NCBI GenBank assembly: GCA_021732995.1
Contig: JAKFWA010000067.1
Location: 24,728 to 88,727 of the forward strand
DNA: 64,000 nucleotides
Reading direction: 5' to 3'
DNA from: Planctomycetaceae bacterium
GTDB lineage: Bacteria > Planctomycetota > Planctomycetia > Planctomycetales > Planctomycetaceae
Shown piece after piece: positions 24,380 through 33,500 of the stretch (position 1 is the stretch's first letter; each line of letters begins with the position of its first letter). The position numbers and the translations under genes are program-made. The notes beneath the pieces are model-generated. The model ran no database searches. It was not told the origin of the DNA and was given only the letters and a program-made list of their open reading frames with translations.

Positions 24380-26485
24380 TCAGCGGCCGGTATTGGGTTC
24401 TGTTTTACCGGAGGTCACCATCACGGCACTGGCTCGGTCGCGATGCAGTTTCACCAACTGAGGTACGTCCTCAGCCAGCAGGTAACCGCGATTGGCCAGA
24501 TCCCGACAGCAGGCTTCCAGTTGAGTCGCGTAATCATCAACGCTCGCGTAACGCTCGGCCAGTGAACGACGCGGATCTCCGGCGGCTTCTCGTTCGGATT
24601 TGGTTTTGGCGAACGGAATGTACGAACCGGTCAGGCTGAGCAATTCGTTCTCGCCGCCTGCCTTCTTGGACCTCAGGTTCCAGCCAGTGAAGGTTCCCAG
24701 CGGCACAACGACTTCCGGCGGTGACAGGCAGTCCAACTCGTTGCCATCAGGATTGCAGCGAGGGACTCGCATGACGTACGGAGCGACCACCTTCGGAGGC
24801 TGCTGGTCGATGATGCCTTCGCTGAGCCAGCGCGGGCCGAAGTCCAGCAGTGACGGCTGGCGAATTACCAGTGGAAAACGCACGTTGGGGATGTTCGGAA
24901 AGCCGACAGTTGATTGCTTCCAGTCGACCAGGGTGCCGGCCGCGATTGTCGGAAAGACGCCGGCCGGCGCGGGAGTTCCGTCGCGAGACCAGCGATCCAC
25001 GGCCAGCAACAGAGACCTTAGGAACGGTCGATAATCGCCGGGGTTGGCGAGGTTTTGGCCGTCGCCCTGGCTGGGCGGATAACCGGCAGGACCGTGCTGG
25101 GTGCCCCCAAACAAATAGATGCGAACATTCGCAGGGATCTCTAGATCGGCACGTCCCAGTGGGTCGGTGTGCGTGAGCGAACCAGCTCGAGTCCAGTATT
25201 CCGCCGCCGATTGAGTGTGCATGACGAACGGCGCGGTGTTCGTTGCGAAGGCCCGTTTCAGGATGCCATCACGACGTCCGGATAACGGATCGTCGGCCTC
25301 ACCGTACGAGAACGGAAAACGGTCCGGCGGATAGTCGGCGTGATCGTGCTGAGTCGCATGCCGGGTCGGTTGGGCGAAGCGATGATTGAAGGAACCCATG
25401 CCGGAACCTGACACGTGCGGAATGACGCCATCAAACGCCTTGCTTCCGGTTTCGTCTTCATTGAAGCCCGAGTAGACGAACTCACGCAGAAACCGGCCGC
25501 TCTGCGAAACGCCGAAACCGTGCGCTCGATGTACGACCGGCTCCCCGTTGAGACGGAGTGGGTTATTGGCACCGGTGCCGTGCTTGAATGCCGAGATCAT
25601 GTCGCGCACCGTCGTGAAGCACGTGCCGTGCACCAGCGGGTCTTGAGCTTCATAGATCAGCTCATAGATCTCTCCGGCGGCGAGCCCTTGCGGAAACTCC
25701 AGTTCGACTTTCGGCAACTGGTGCGGCGCGTTGCTTTCGATGTTGCTGACGTGCAATTTCCATTGATCGCGCGGAACTTCGACACGCGGATCGCCCGGCA
25801 GCAGCCGATGCGTCAGCGTCGCGTTTTTCAATCCTGCTTCCGTCGGACGATACGAACCGTGATTGGCCCAGTTCACGACCGTGCGTTCTGTCTTGCCAGA
25901 CGGAACGATCTCGCAGCGAACAAGTCCCGTCAGTGCTTGGTCTATGCCCTTCGCGACCGGAGCCTGCAGTTGTAGGCGGTCTCCACCCGGCAGTAGTTCG
26001 CCGTCCCAGCCGCTCCACACCACAATGAAGCCCTGCCGAAACAGAAACCCGTCACCCGCATCGGATGCCGAGCGCGGGTCGTTCCCACCGCCTCCATTGT
26101 TGAAGAACCGCACGGCCAGCTTGTTGCCGCGATTGTTGACGTCGTACAGCAAAGCTCCGTTGCCGCGTGAAAGGTCATTGGGGGCGAGGATGAACAAGTC
26201 CGCCGAGCATTCCACCTTACCCGCCGCGTTGCGCGGCGCGAGTTTCAAGTCGATAACCTGCTGGTTCTGCTTGAGCCTCGGGTCGAGTTCAAAGTGCATT
26301 CGCCCGACGATCCGCTCATAGGAGCCGGCGTTGCCAAACTGAGCCCCCTCAGCAAACGGCTCGCGGCTGATGATCTCGAAGCGGACCAGTTCGGCACGCG
26401 CGGCAGTCAGCTCAAACAAGGAGCCAACCGCAGCTAAAATGGCAGTTAACCAGTAGTACCATTTGCAGATCGGTCGATGCGTCAT
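24380..26485 (-). CDS. Secreted alpha/beta-hydrolase domain protein (Abhydrolase_10-like)
   Basis: A 701-residue protein with a signal peptide (WYYWLTAILAAVGSLFELTAARA), so it is exported. It matches the large alpha/beta-hydrolase-domain family seen in proteobacteria and planctomycetes. Features are the N-terminal SYERIVGRMHFELDP region and a Ser-type elbow in GFGVSQSGRFLREF (GVSQSG). Others are the HGPAGYPPSQGDGQNLANP loop and a His-rich segment (HRFAQPTRHATQHDH) that may complete the active site. The substrate is unknown. ATG 26485 has GGAG eight bases upstream; the frame is open further upstream to 26662, but that stretch has no signal character and is likely untranslated. DUF971 follows on the same strand. 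Confidence 0.83.
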   Translation of the reverse strand: MTHRPICKWYYWLTAILAAVGSLFELTAARAELVRFEIISREPFAEGAQFGNAGSYERIVGRMHFELDPRLKQNQQVIDLKLAPRNAAGKVECSADLFILAPNDLSRGNGALLYDVNNRGNKLAVRFFNNGGGGNDPRSASDAGDGFLFRQGFIVVWSGWDGELLPGGDRLQLQAPVAKGIDQALTGLVRCEIVPSGKTERTVVNWANHGSYRPTEAGLKNATLTHRLLPGDPRVEVPRDQWKLHVSNIESNAPHQLPKVELEFPQGLAAGEIYELIYEAQDPLVHGTCFTTVRDMISAFKHGTGANNPLRLNGEPVVHRAHGFGVSQSGRFLREFVYSGFNEDETGSKAFDGVIPHVSGSGMGSFNHRFAQPTRHATQHDHADYPPDRFPFSYGEADDPLSGRRDGILKRAFATNTAPFVMHTQSAAEYWTRAGSLTHTDPLGRADLEIPANVRIYLFGGTQHGPAGYPPSQGDGQNLANPGDYRPFLRSLLLAVDRWSRDGTPAPAGVFPTIAAGTLVDWKQSTVGFPNIPNVRFPLVIRQPSLLDFGPRWLSEGIIDQQPPKVVAPYVMRVPRCNPDGNELDCLSPPEVVVPLGTFTGWNLRSKKAGGENELLSLTGSYIPFAKTKSEREAAGDPRRSLAERYASVDDYATQLEACCRDLANRGYLLAEDVPQLVKLHRDRASAVMVTSGKTEPNTGR

Positions 26486-26734
26486 GTGGGCGGCTCCGAT
26501 AGGTCTGTCCGAATTTTTCGGCAGGTGCGACCACCGTGAAGGAATCGCAGGATGATCGGAGTGAAGGTTTAAGCGGTTGAGGCCGACAACAAAACCGTGC
26601 CCCGGTTCCTCTGGCGGCAAATGCCGCAATGGGAGAGAAAACCTCGCTAGAACCCGCTTCATCCGCTATGGATTGATAGACGGAAGGTTTTTGAGAGACG
26701 AGTGGTTGATCAGGCCTGAGGCAGAGTGGGCGGC

Positions 26735-27910
26735 ATGCGAAGACGCTGGTGGAAATCACCGCAGCAGATGAGCAAGCAGCACGGGCGTCGGAAGACGTTG
26801 CCGGGCTGGTTGTTGTCGCTGGGGTTGCACCTGCTGATCTATGCCGCGCTGCTGCTGTTTCTGCGTGATCGCAGCATAGGCATCGGAGCTTCCGAGTACG
26901 GTTTTCAGGTCGGCATCTTCAGTGATGGTTCCGACGGCGAAGGCGATGGTGGAGACCGCGGCGGAGATGGTGGGCTGGGAGATCAACCTGCTCCCGCTGG
27001 AGACGCGGGTACTCGCGGCGATCCGGGCGAACTCGCAACGGATAACGCAGCCAAGGCTGCGGCGGACACGGCGGCCCAGGAAGCCGCCGTTGCGCAGGCG
27101 ATTGGCGATAGCCTCGATCAACTGACTCGCACACAGCTCGGGGAAGCTTCCAACGACGATTCGAACCTGACGGCTCTGACCGGCAATCGACCTGCGGGAG
27201 CAACGTCGGTTGGACTGCCAGCGTCAATCGGCGGCACGAGCCTGTTAGGCATTGGCGGCGGTGGAAGCGGCGGGCGCGGCGATCATGGCAACGGACGCGG
27301 ATGTGGAGGTTCGGGCGGGACTTGGCCGGGGATGCCGGGCAGCGGCATCGGTTTTGGCCGAGGTCACGGCGGCACGCGGTTCTTTCAGATCGAGGCCCAG
27401 GGCCATCGATTTGTGTATGTCGTCGATCACTCGGGCAGCATGGGTTTCGATCGGCAACTGGCCGCGGCGAAGGCCGAACTGCAGGCCAGCTTGCAGGGGC
27501 TCGAAAGTTCGCACCAGTTTCAGATCATCTTCTACAACGACACAGTGCATGAGATGCATCTGCGCGGCACACCCGGCCTGAACTGGGCTTCAGACATCAA
27601 CAAGACCCTGGCGCGGCAGTTCATCCATGAGATTCAGCCCGACGGTGGCACGAGTCACATGACCGCGCTGACGAAGGCGATTCTCTACAAACCTGAAAAC
27701 ATCTTCTTCCTGACGGACGCCGACGAACCGCGTTTGAGCGCCAAGGACCTGGCAGACATCAAGCGTATCAACGCCGGGAAGAGCCGGATTCATTGCATTG
27801 AATTCGGCAAAGGTGGAAACATTGGCGTCGAGAATTTCCTGCAGCGGATGGCTCGTGAGAACGGGGGTAGCTACCGCTACCAGGACATCACTCAATTTGG
27901 TCCCCGTTGA
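26735..27910 (+). CDS. TonB-like N-terminus with von Willebrand factor A domain
   Basis: A protein of about 391 residues. It begins with one membrane helix preceded by basic residues (KTLPGWLLSLGLHLLIYAALLLFL), the shape of a TonB or planctomycete VWA-anchor protein. A long Gly/Ala/Asp-rich linker follows. The VWA domain near the C-terminus has an intact MIDAS motif, DHSGSM, a Thr in TSHMTALTKAI, and an acidic residue in FFLTDAD. VWA domains bind divalent metal and partner proteins; planctomycete genomes carry many of unknown role. The start could be ATG 26735 or ATG 26768, and neither has a clear ribosome-binding site. A short possible ORF overlaps its 3' end. Confidence 0.8.
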   Translation: MRRRWWKSPQQMSKQHGRRKTLPGWLLSLGLHLLIYAALLLFLRDRSIGIGASEYGFQVGIFSDGSDGEGDGGDRGGDGGLGDQPAPAGDAGTRGDPGELATDNAAKAAADTAAQEAAVAQAIGDSLDQLTRTQLGEASNDDSNLTALTGNRPAGATSVGLPASIGGTSLLGIGGGGSGGRGDHGNGRGCGGSGGTWPGMPGSGIGFGRGHGGTRFFQIEAQGHRFVYVVDHSGSMGFDRQLAAAKAELQASLQGLESSHQFQIIFYNDTVHEMHLRGTPGLNWASDINKTLARQFIHEIQPDGGTSHMTALTKAILYKPENIFFLTDADEPRLSAKDLADIKRINAGKSRIHCIEFGKGGNIGVENFLQRMARENGGSYRYQDITQFGPR

Positions 27911-28070
27911 ACCAACGGCAGAACCGAATAACGAGCTTGATCGTCGGATCGAGTTTCTCGAAGTAAAGGGACGGCTGCAGCCTCAGCAACTACAACTCAC
28001 CGAGTTGCTGATGGGTGTCTCTGGACAGAATGAATTGCGAACTCGGTTGAACATTCTTTATCTGCCATGA
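27897..28070 (+). CDS. Possible small coupled ORF (57 residues)
   Basis: A short frame overlaps the last 14 bases of the VWA gene and ends on TGA within ATGA, whose ATG starts the DUF1501 gene. The peptide (from LVPVEPTAEPNNELDRRIEF through KGRLQPQQLQLTEL) is charged and helical and reads like protein; its ELDRRIEFLE stretch faintly recalls SlyX-type coiled coils. The only start codon is TTG 27897, with AGGA about 13 bases upstream. Without it the 156-base gap holds nothing. The overlap suggests translational coupling, but this remains speculative. Confidence 0.35.
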   Translation: MVPVEPTAEPNNELDRRIEFLEVKGRLQPQQLQLTELLMGVSGQNELRTRLNILYLP

Positions 28071-29530
28071 ATCCACTTCACGAACAGAATCTGCTGACCA
28101 ATCGCCGTGAGTTCTTCGGCCGTTCAGCCTGCGGGTTGGGGACTGTCGCGCTGGCGTCGTTGCTGGCGCGCGATGGACTGGGAGCTGATGAACGGCCCGG
28201 ACGCTTTGGAGGTTTGCCCGACGCACCGCACTTCGCGCCGCGCGCCAAGCATCTGATCTACCTGTTTCAAAACGGGGCTCCGACACATGTTGACCTCTAC
28301 GACTACAAGCCGCGTCTGAAGCAGATGCATGGCCAGCCGGTACCCGAAGAATACTTCGGCAGCAAGCGCTTCAGCACGATGACCGGCAATCCCAAGGGCA
28401 AGCTGATGCTGTCTGAGGTCGAGCCTTTTCGGCAGCACGGCCAGAGCGGCGCCTGGGTCAGCAACTTTCTGCCGCACATCGCTTCGGTCGCTGATGACCT
28501 GTGCTTTGTGAAGAGCCTGCATACGGAAGCCGTCAATCACGCGCCGGCGATTACGTTCTTTATGACCGGAGCACAGATCCCCGGCCGTCCGACGCTGGGA
28601 GCCTGGTTGTCCTACGGTCTGGGTTGTGAAACCGATCAGTTGCCGTCGTTCGCGGTGATGACGTCCGTCAGCAAGGGCACTTCCTGCGGGCAGATCTTCT
28701 ACGACTTCTATTGGGGAGCCGGGTTCCTGCCATCCAAATTTCAGGGAGTGAAGTTGAGGGGCAGCAGCGAACCAGTGCTGTATCTCAACAATCCTGATGG
28801 CATGAGTCGCGAGATGCGGCGTGGCTTGCTGGATGACATCGCGCGGTTGAATGAACTGAAACTGCAGGAGTTCGGTGACCCTGAGATCGCGACGCGCATC
28901 GCTCAGTACGAGATGGCTTACAAGATGCAGGCCAGCGTGCCGGAGCTCACCGACTTTTCCAATGAGACCGCTGCCACTTTGGAGATGTACGGTCCTGACG
29001 CGAAGCAGCCGGGCACGTTCGCCTACAACTGCCTGATGGCTCGGCGCCTGATCGAACGTGGCGTGCGTTGCGTCCAGGTCATGCACGCGGGCTGGGATCA
29101 GCACAACAGCGTCACGACGGAACTCTACAATCAATGCCGTGACACTGATCAACCATCGGCTGCGCTCGTGAGAGACCTCAAGCAACGCGGCCTACTGGAT
29201 GACACGCTGGTCATCTGGGGCGGTGAGTTCGGACGGACGCCCTTCATTCAGGGCGACATCAACAACCGCCCGCGCTGGGGAAGAGATCATCATCCGTACG
29301 CCTTCACGTCATGGCTGGCGGGCGGCGGAGTCAAGCCGGGCATCAGCTACGGTGAATCGGATGATCTCGGCATGAACGCCGTCAAAGACCCGGTGCATGT
29401 GCACGATTTTCAGGCGACGCTGCTGCATCAGATGGGCATCAATCACGAGAAGCTGACCTTCAAGTTTCAGGGCCGCTATTTCCGTCTGACGGACGTGCAC
29501 GGCCGAGTCGTGCATGAAATCCTCGGTTAG
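28067..29530 (+). CDS. DUF1501 family protein, Tat-exported
   Basis: A 487-residue DUF1501 protein, related to sulfatase/alkaline-phosphatase folds. The N-terminus has a twin-arginine signal, NRREFFGRSACGLGTVALAS, so it is probably exported folded. Family markers are the start of the mature part (APRAKHLIYLFQNGAPTHVD), GIQVMH-like CVQVMHAGWDQHN and VIWGGEFGRTPF. A closing ASRHVHDFQATLL-type segment reads here VHVHDFQATLLHQMGINHEK. These proteins are abundant in planctomycetes, commonly beside DUF1549/DUF1553 cytochrome proteins, and their catalytic activity is unproven. Here no such partner is adjacent. The start ATG overlaps a possible small ORF. Confidence 0.93.
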   Translation: MNPLHEQNLLTNRREFFGRSACGLGTVALASLLARDGLGADERPGRFGGLPDAPHFAPRAKHLIYLFQNGAPTHVDLYDYKPRLKQMHGQPVPEEYFGSKRFSTMTGNPKGKLMLSEVEPFRQHGQSGAWVSNFLPHIASVADDLCFVKSLHTEAVNHAPAITFFMTGAQIPGRPTLGAWLSYGLGCETDQLPSFAVMTSVSKGTSCGQIFYDFYWGAGFLPSKFQGVKLRGSSEPVLYLNNPDGMSREMRRGLLDDIARLNELKLQEFGDPEIATRIAQYEMAYKMQASVPELTDFSNETAATLEMYGPDAKQPGTFAYNCLMARRLIERGVRCVQVMHAGWDQHNSVTTELYNQCRDTDQPSAALVRDLKQRGLLDDTLVIWGGEFGRTPFIQGDINNRPRWGRDHHPYAFTSWLAGGGVKPGISYGESDDLGMNAVKDPVHVHDFQATLLHQMGINHEKLTFKFQGRYFRLTDVHGRVVHEILG

Positions 29531-29542
29531 TTGTGGCTGTAG

Positions 29543-29602
29543 GGCGGACAATCCTGTTCGCCGAATGGAGAGCCGCAGCGAAGACGGACAAGATTGTCCG
29601 TC
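29543..29602. repeat. Pair of REP-like CGGACA palindromes
   Basis: GGCGGACA (29543-29550) pairs with TGTTCGCC (29555-29562). GACGGACAA (29583-29591) pairs perfectly with TTGTCCGTC (29594-29602). They lie in the gap between the DUF1501 gene and the ABC ATPase gene and belong to the same family as the palindrome at 6134-6157. Confidence 0.6.
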
Positions 29603-29697
29603 CTGCAAGTCCCTAGCCGTTGTGGTTGCCTCGGAACAGACAAGTCTCGACGATTCTGCTTCCTGCTCCGCTCCGAGATTCCCAGACGAGGTCCGTT

Positions 29698-30381
29698 GTG
29701 ATTGAACTTCAAGGCGTCACGAAGACGCACACGCGTGGTCACACGGAAGTGCATGCGCTGCGGCAGGTGTCCGGCCAGATCGAGCGTGGTTCGTTCAATT
29801 TCATTGTGGGACCATCCGGCAGCGGCAAGAGCAGCCTGCTGTATCTGATCGGAGCACTCGACGAGCCGACCTCCGGCGACATCGTTGTTGATGGCCGCAG
29901 TCTCAAGGGCTTGTCACCTACGGAACGCGATGAATACCGCCGTAGCGAAGTCGGTTTCATCTTTCAGAGTTTCAATCTGCTGGCGAACCTGGATGCCGTC
30001 GACAACGTGCTGGTGCCCTTTCTACCACGCGGAGTTTCTGCCGAACTGCGTTCGCGGGCTGTCGATCTATTGAAGCAGGTCGGCCTGGGACATCGGCTGC
30101 AGCATCGACCGGCACATCTTTCCGGCGGCGAACAACAACGCATCGCGATTGCCCGCGCGCTGCTCAAGCGACCGAAGCTAGTTCTCGCCGATGAGCCGAC
30201 TGGAGAACTCGACACCAAGACCGGCGCCGAAGTGTTCCAGTTGCTGCGTGACTTGTCCGCTCAAAACCAGGCAACGGTGGTGGTGGTGACTCACGATCAA
30301 AGCCACTTCGCACCGACAGACCGCATCATCCGCATGCGCGACGGCCAGCTGATTACTGAATCCGCCTTGGAGACTCGCTGA
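29698..30381 (+). CDS. ABC transporter ATP-binding protein, LolD/MacB type
   Basis: A 227-residue ATPase with Walker A GPSGSGKSS, Q-loop region FIFQSFNLLANLDAVDNV, signature LSGGEQQRIAIARALL, Walker B LVLADEPTGELDT and switch His in VVVTHDQ. The ADEPTGELDT variant and the length are typical of LolD/MacB-type lipoprotein or peptide exporters. GTG at 29698 is chosen because GAGG lies six bases upstream; the frame extends to 29620, where the residues are not family-like. No FtsX-like permease gene adjoins it, so its partner must lie elsewhere. The downstream gene is the PA14-cytochrome-propeller protein. Confidence 0.9.
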   Translation: MIELQGVTKTHTRGHTEVHALRQVSGQIERGSFNFIVGPSGSGKSSLLYLIGALDEPTSGDIVVDGRSLKGLSPTERDEYRRSEVGFIFQSFNLLANLDAVDNVLVPFLPRGVSAELRSRAVDLLKQVGLGHRLQHRPAHLSGGEQQRIAIARALLKRPKLVLADEPTGELDTKTGAEVFQLLRDLSAQNQATVVVVTHDQSHFAPTDRIIRMRDGQLITESALETR

Positions 30382-30564
30382 TTGCTCCGCAATCAGAACG
30401 AACATCACCAACAGAAGCTCGTGAAGGACGCCAAGAAGTCGGCAAACAGCGGTCGTGAGGCAACAAACCCTCTTCGCTTTGAATTTGCTCTCGTCGGGTT
30501 GATAGTGCCGCAGCGCATTCGCGCATGCTGCGAAGAACGTAAAGACCTCTGAGGACACAAGCCC

Positions 30565-33500
30565 ATGTTGCGTCTTTGGCTTTCATTCTGGTTGGTTCTG
30601 TGTGCCGGCTTGGCCACGGCTCAAGATGACGATGACGAACTGATCCCCGGCCTCGTGGCGAAGTATTCGGCAGGCGGCAGGTCGATCGAACGCGTCGAAC
30701 CCGACGTGTCAAAAACCTGGGACAGCGCGTCGCCGGATGAGCGACTTCCGAAAGGCCCGTTTGATGTCATCTGGACCGGCCAGTTGCTGATGCAGATGGA
30801 AGGTCTGCATCAGTGGCACGGGTTCATCCAGGGACAGGTCGAAATCGAGATCGATGGCCAATCGGTGTTGAAGGCTGAGTCAGCAACTCCCGCCTGGATT
30901 TCAGGCAAGCTTGCGGATGTCGGGCTGGGTCTGAAGCCTTTGAAGATTCGGTTCAGCAAGATCGCGGACCGCGCCGAACTGCACCTTTTCTGGACAGCAA
31001 GCAGCTTTCGGTTGGAGCCGCTGCCCGCGCAGTTCCTGTTTCACGAACAGTCGCGACGGGATCTCGATTTGATCGAACGCGGCCGACTGCAGTTTGCGGC
31101 GTATCGCTGCGGACGTTGCCACGTGCGTGACGACGCTGACTCAGCACCGCCAGCTCCGTCGCTGAAGCATCTCAAACTGGATAAGCCCGCGCAGGAAGAT
31201 TGGGCTGCGCGCCGATTGCTGGGACAAGTGTCGGGCAGCGCGATGCCGCAGATCATGTCATCGAACTCAGAAGCGAGTGAGGTTCTGAAGCTGGTCCAGC
31301 AGTCAGCAACGGCGGCCAAGCTGGACACGTTGCCGAAGCTCGACAAAAAACGCACCGATGAACTCGACCAGCAGGACGGCCTGACGCTGCTAAAGACCAC
31401 CGGCTGCCTGGCTTGTCACGACATTCAAGGCAACCGGGAAGCAAAGCCTGGCAGCGGGCCCTCACTGCTGGGGGTTTCTGAGCGACATTCGCCCGAGTGG
31501 ATTTACACGTGGCTGGGCGATCCTGCGCGGCTCAATCCGTCGCACCAGATGCCGATCTTCCGGTTGACGGATCAGGAACGGCGTCAACTGGTGCTGGGCG
31601 TGCTGACGCTGAAGGACGCGTCCAGAAAAGAGCCTGTCGAGACACCGAAGCCCGCTAAGAGCAGCGATGTTCAGGCGGTCCTGAAAGCAGGACGTTGTGC
31701 CGCATGTCACGAAATCCCCGGCGCGGCAGTGGTCGATCTGAAGGGCATTCCCTCGTTGAAGGGCGATATCAACTGGGATAAATCGTGCCTCAACAGCAAG
31801 CGTTCGAGTGAGCATCAGCCGGTCTATGTCGAAGCAGACTCAGCAGCGGTTCGCGCGTATGTCGATTCTCAACGAGGACCGCTGCATCACGTCAGCGAAG
31901 CCGAACGCGGACGCCGATTACTTACAAGCAAGGGTTGTCTGTCCTGCCATCCACGCGGGACCAGTTCCGGGATTGCGGCTCTGGCAAAGGAGCTGGCCGC
32001 TCAGGATGTAAAACTCATTGCGCCGACTCTGGTGCCTCCCAATCTGACGGCCGTCGGCGACAAGCTGCTCGACGCGGCCTTGATCGCATCGGTTTCGGGC
32101 GAGCAGCAGATCCGCAAGCCGTGGTTGAAGGTTCGTATGCCGAAGTTCAATCACAGCGATGCGGACAAAGCGGCGCTGCGCAGCTACTTCGTCAGTCATG
32201 ACCGTATCCCCGTTGGTGGCCCCGATCAGGCCGGGCCGAAGTTGGCTGAAACGACGCCGACCGGGAATGTCAGCGACCAGGAACTGGTGCTCGGCCAGAC
32301 GTTGATTGGCCCGCGCGGGCTGAGTTGCATTGCCTGCCATCAGGTCGGCACCTACGTCCCGAAGAATGTTGCCCTGGGCACACGCGGATCAGACCTGCTG
32401 GCGCTGCGGTCGCGGATGCGTGAGTCGTTCTTCTACCGCTGGGTGCATGCTCCGTTGCGCATCGTGCCCGGCATGGAGATGCCGTCGTATTCGACTCGCG
32501 CGGCGAAGGGGATTTTGAATGGAGACATCAACGCTCAACTAAACCTGCTGTGGCGGTCGTTCAACGATGCGAGGTTTCAGGCTCCCACTGATCCCGGTTC
32601 CGTCGAGCAATACTTTGTGGTCAGTCCGAACGGTCCCGCCCGGATCGTGCGCGATGTGTTTACAAACCCCGAAGCCAACGGCGGCGGTACGGTCGCGCGG
32701 GCCTTCGTGGTGGGTCTTGGCAATCAACACAACGCGTTGTTTGATCTCGACACCCTGACGCTGCGAGCGTGGACTTACGGAGACATGGGCCGGCAACGCA
32801 CTGTCGGAAAGAGCTGGTACTGGGACCTTGCCGGTTCGAGCATCGTGTCTGGCTTCAGTCGCCAGTCGGACTACTTGCTGGACCTCGCTGAACCCGGAGC
32901 CGGTGCAGCCTTCGGCCCTAAACGGGATCAAGGAACCGTCGGCAAACTGGTGTCGTATCGACCGTATGGACTGGGCGTTGAATTCGTCTTCGATCTCAAC
33001 TTCGAAGTTGCGGGCAAGATGGTGACGGTGCGAGTCACCGAACAATCGCGCCCCGTCGAGCAAGCTGGCTCACAGCAGTTGGGATGGGAGCGGAAGGTTT
33101 CTGCGGCAAACGTCCCTGATGGCTATGTGATGCTCATCGCCCGGCCCCAACTGACGGACAAACCGACGCTCGGCAAGCCTCAGATTGTTGTGGCCGACAA
33201 TCCGGCTGCTGTCTGGAAACCACTGTCTGGTGATGAATCCAAAGCCGCGCGCGAGGTCACGCGGATGACCGTTCGCGATAGTCACGCCAGCATTCAATTG
33301 AATTATCTGGCGACGCTCAGCACTCACGATCTGCCCGTGACCTTGCCGCCGCCACCTGCTCCTCCGGGCATTGCCAGAATTGAATCCACTCCCGGCTTTG
33401 AAGGCATTCAGTTGCCGTTACCCACGTCGATCATGCCGACCGCGATGACGTTCCTCAGCGACGGCACGCTGGCGTTCGTGTCACTGAAGGGGCACGTCTA

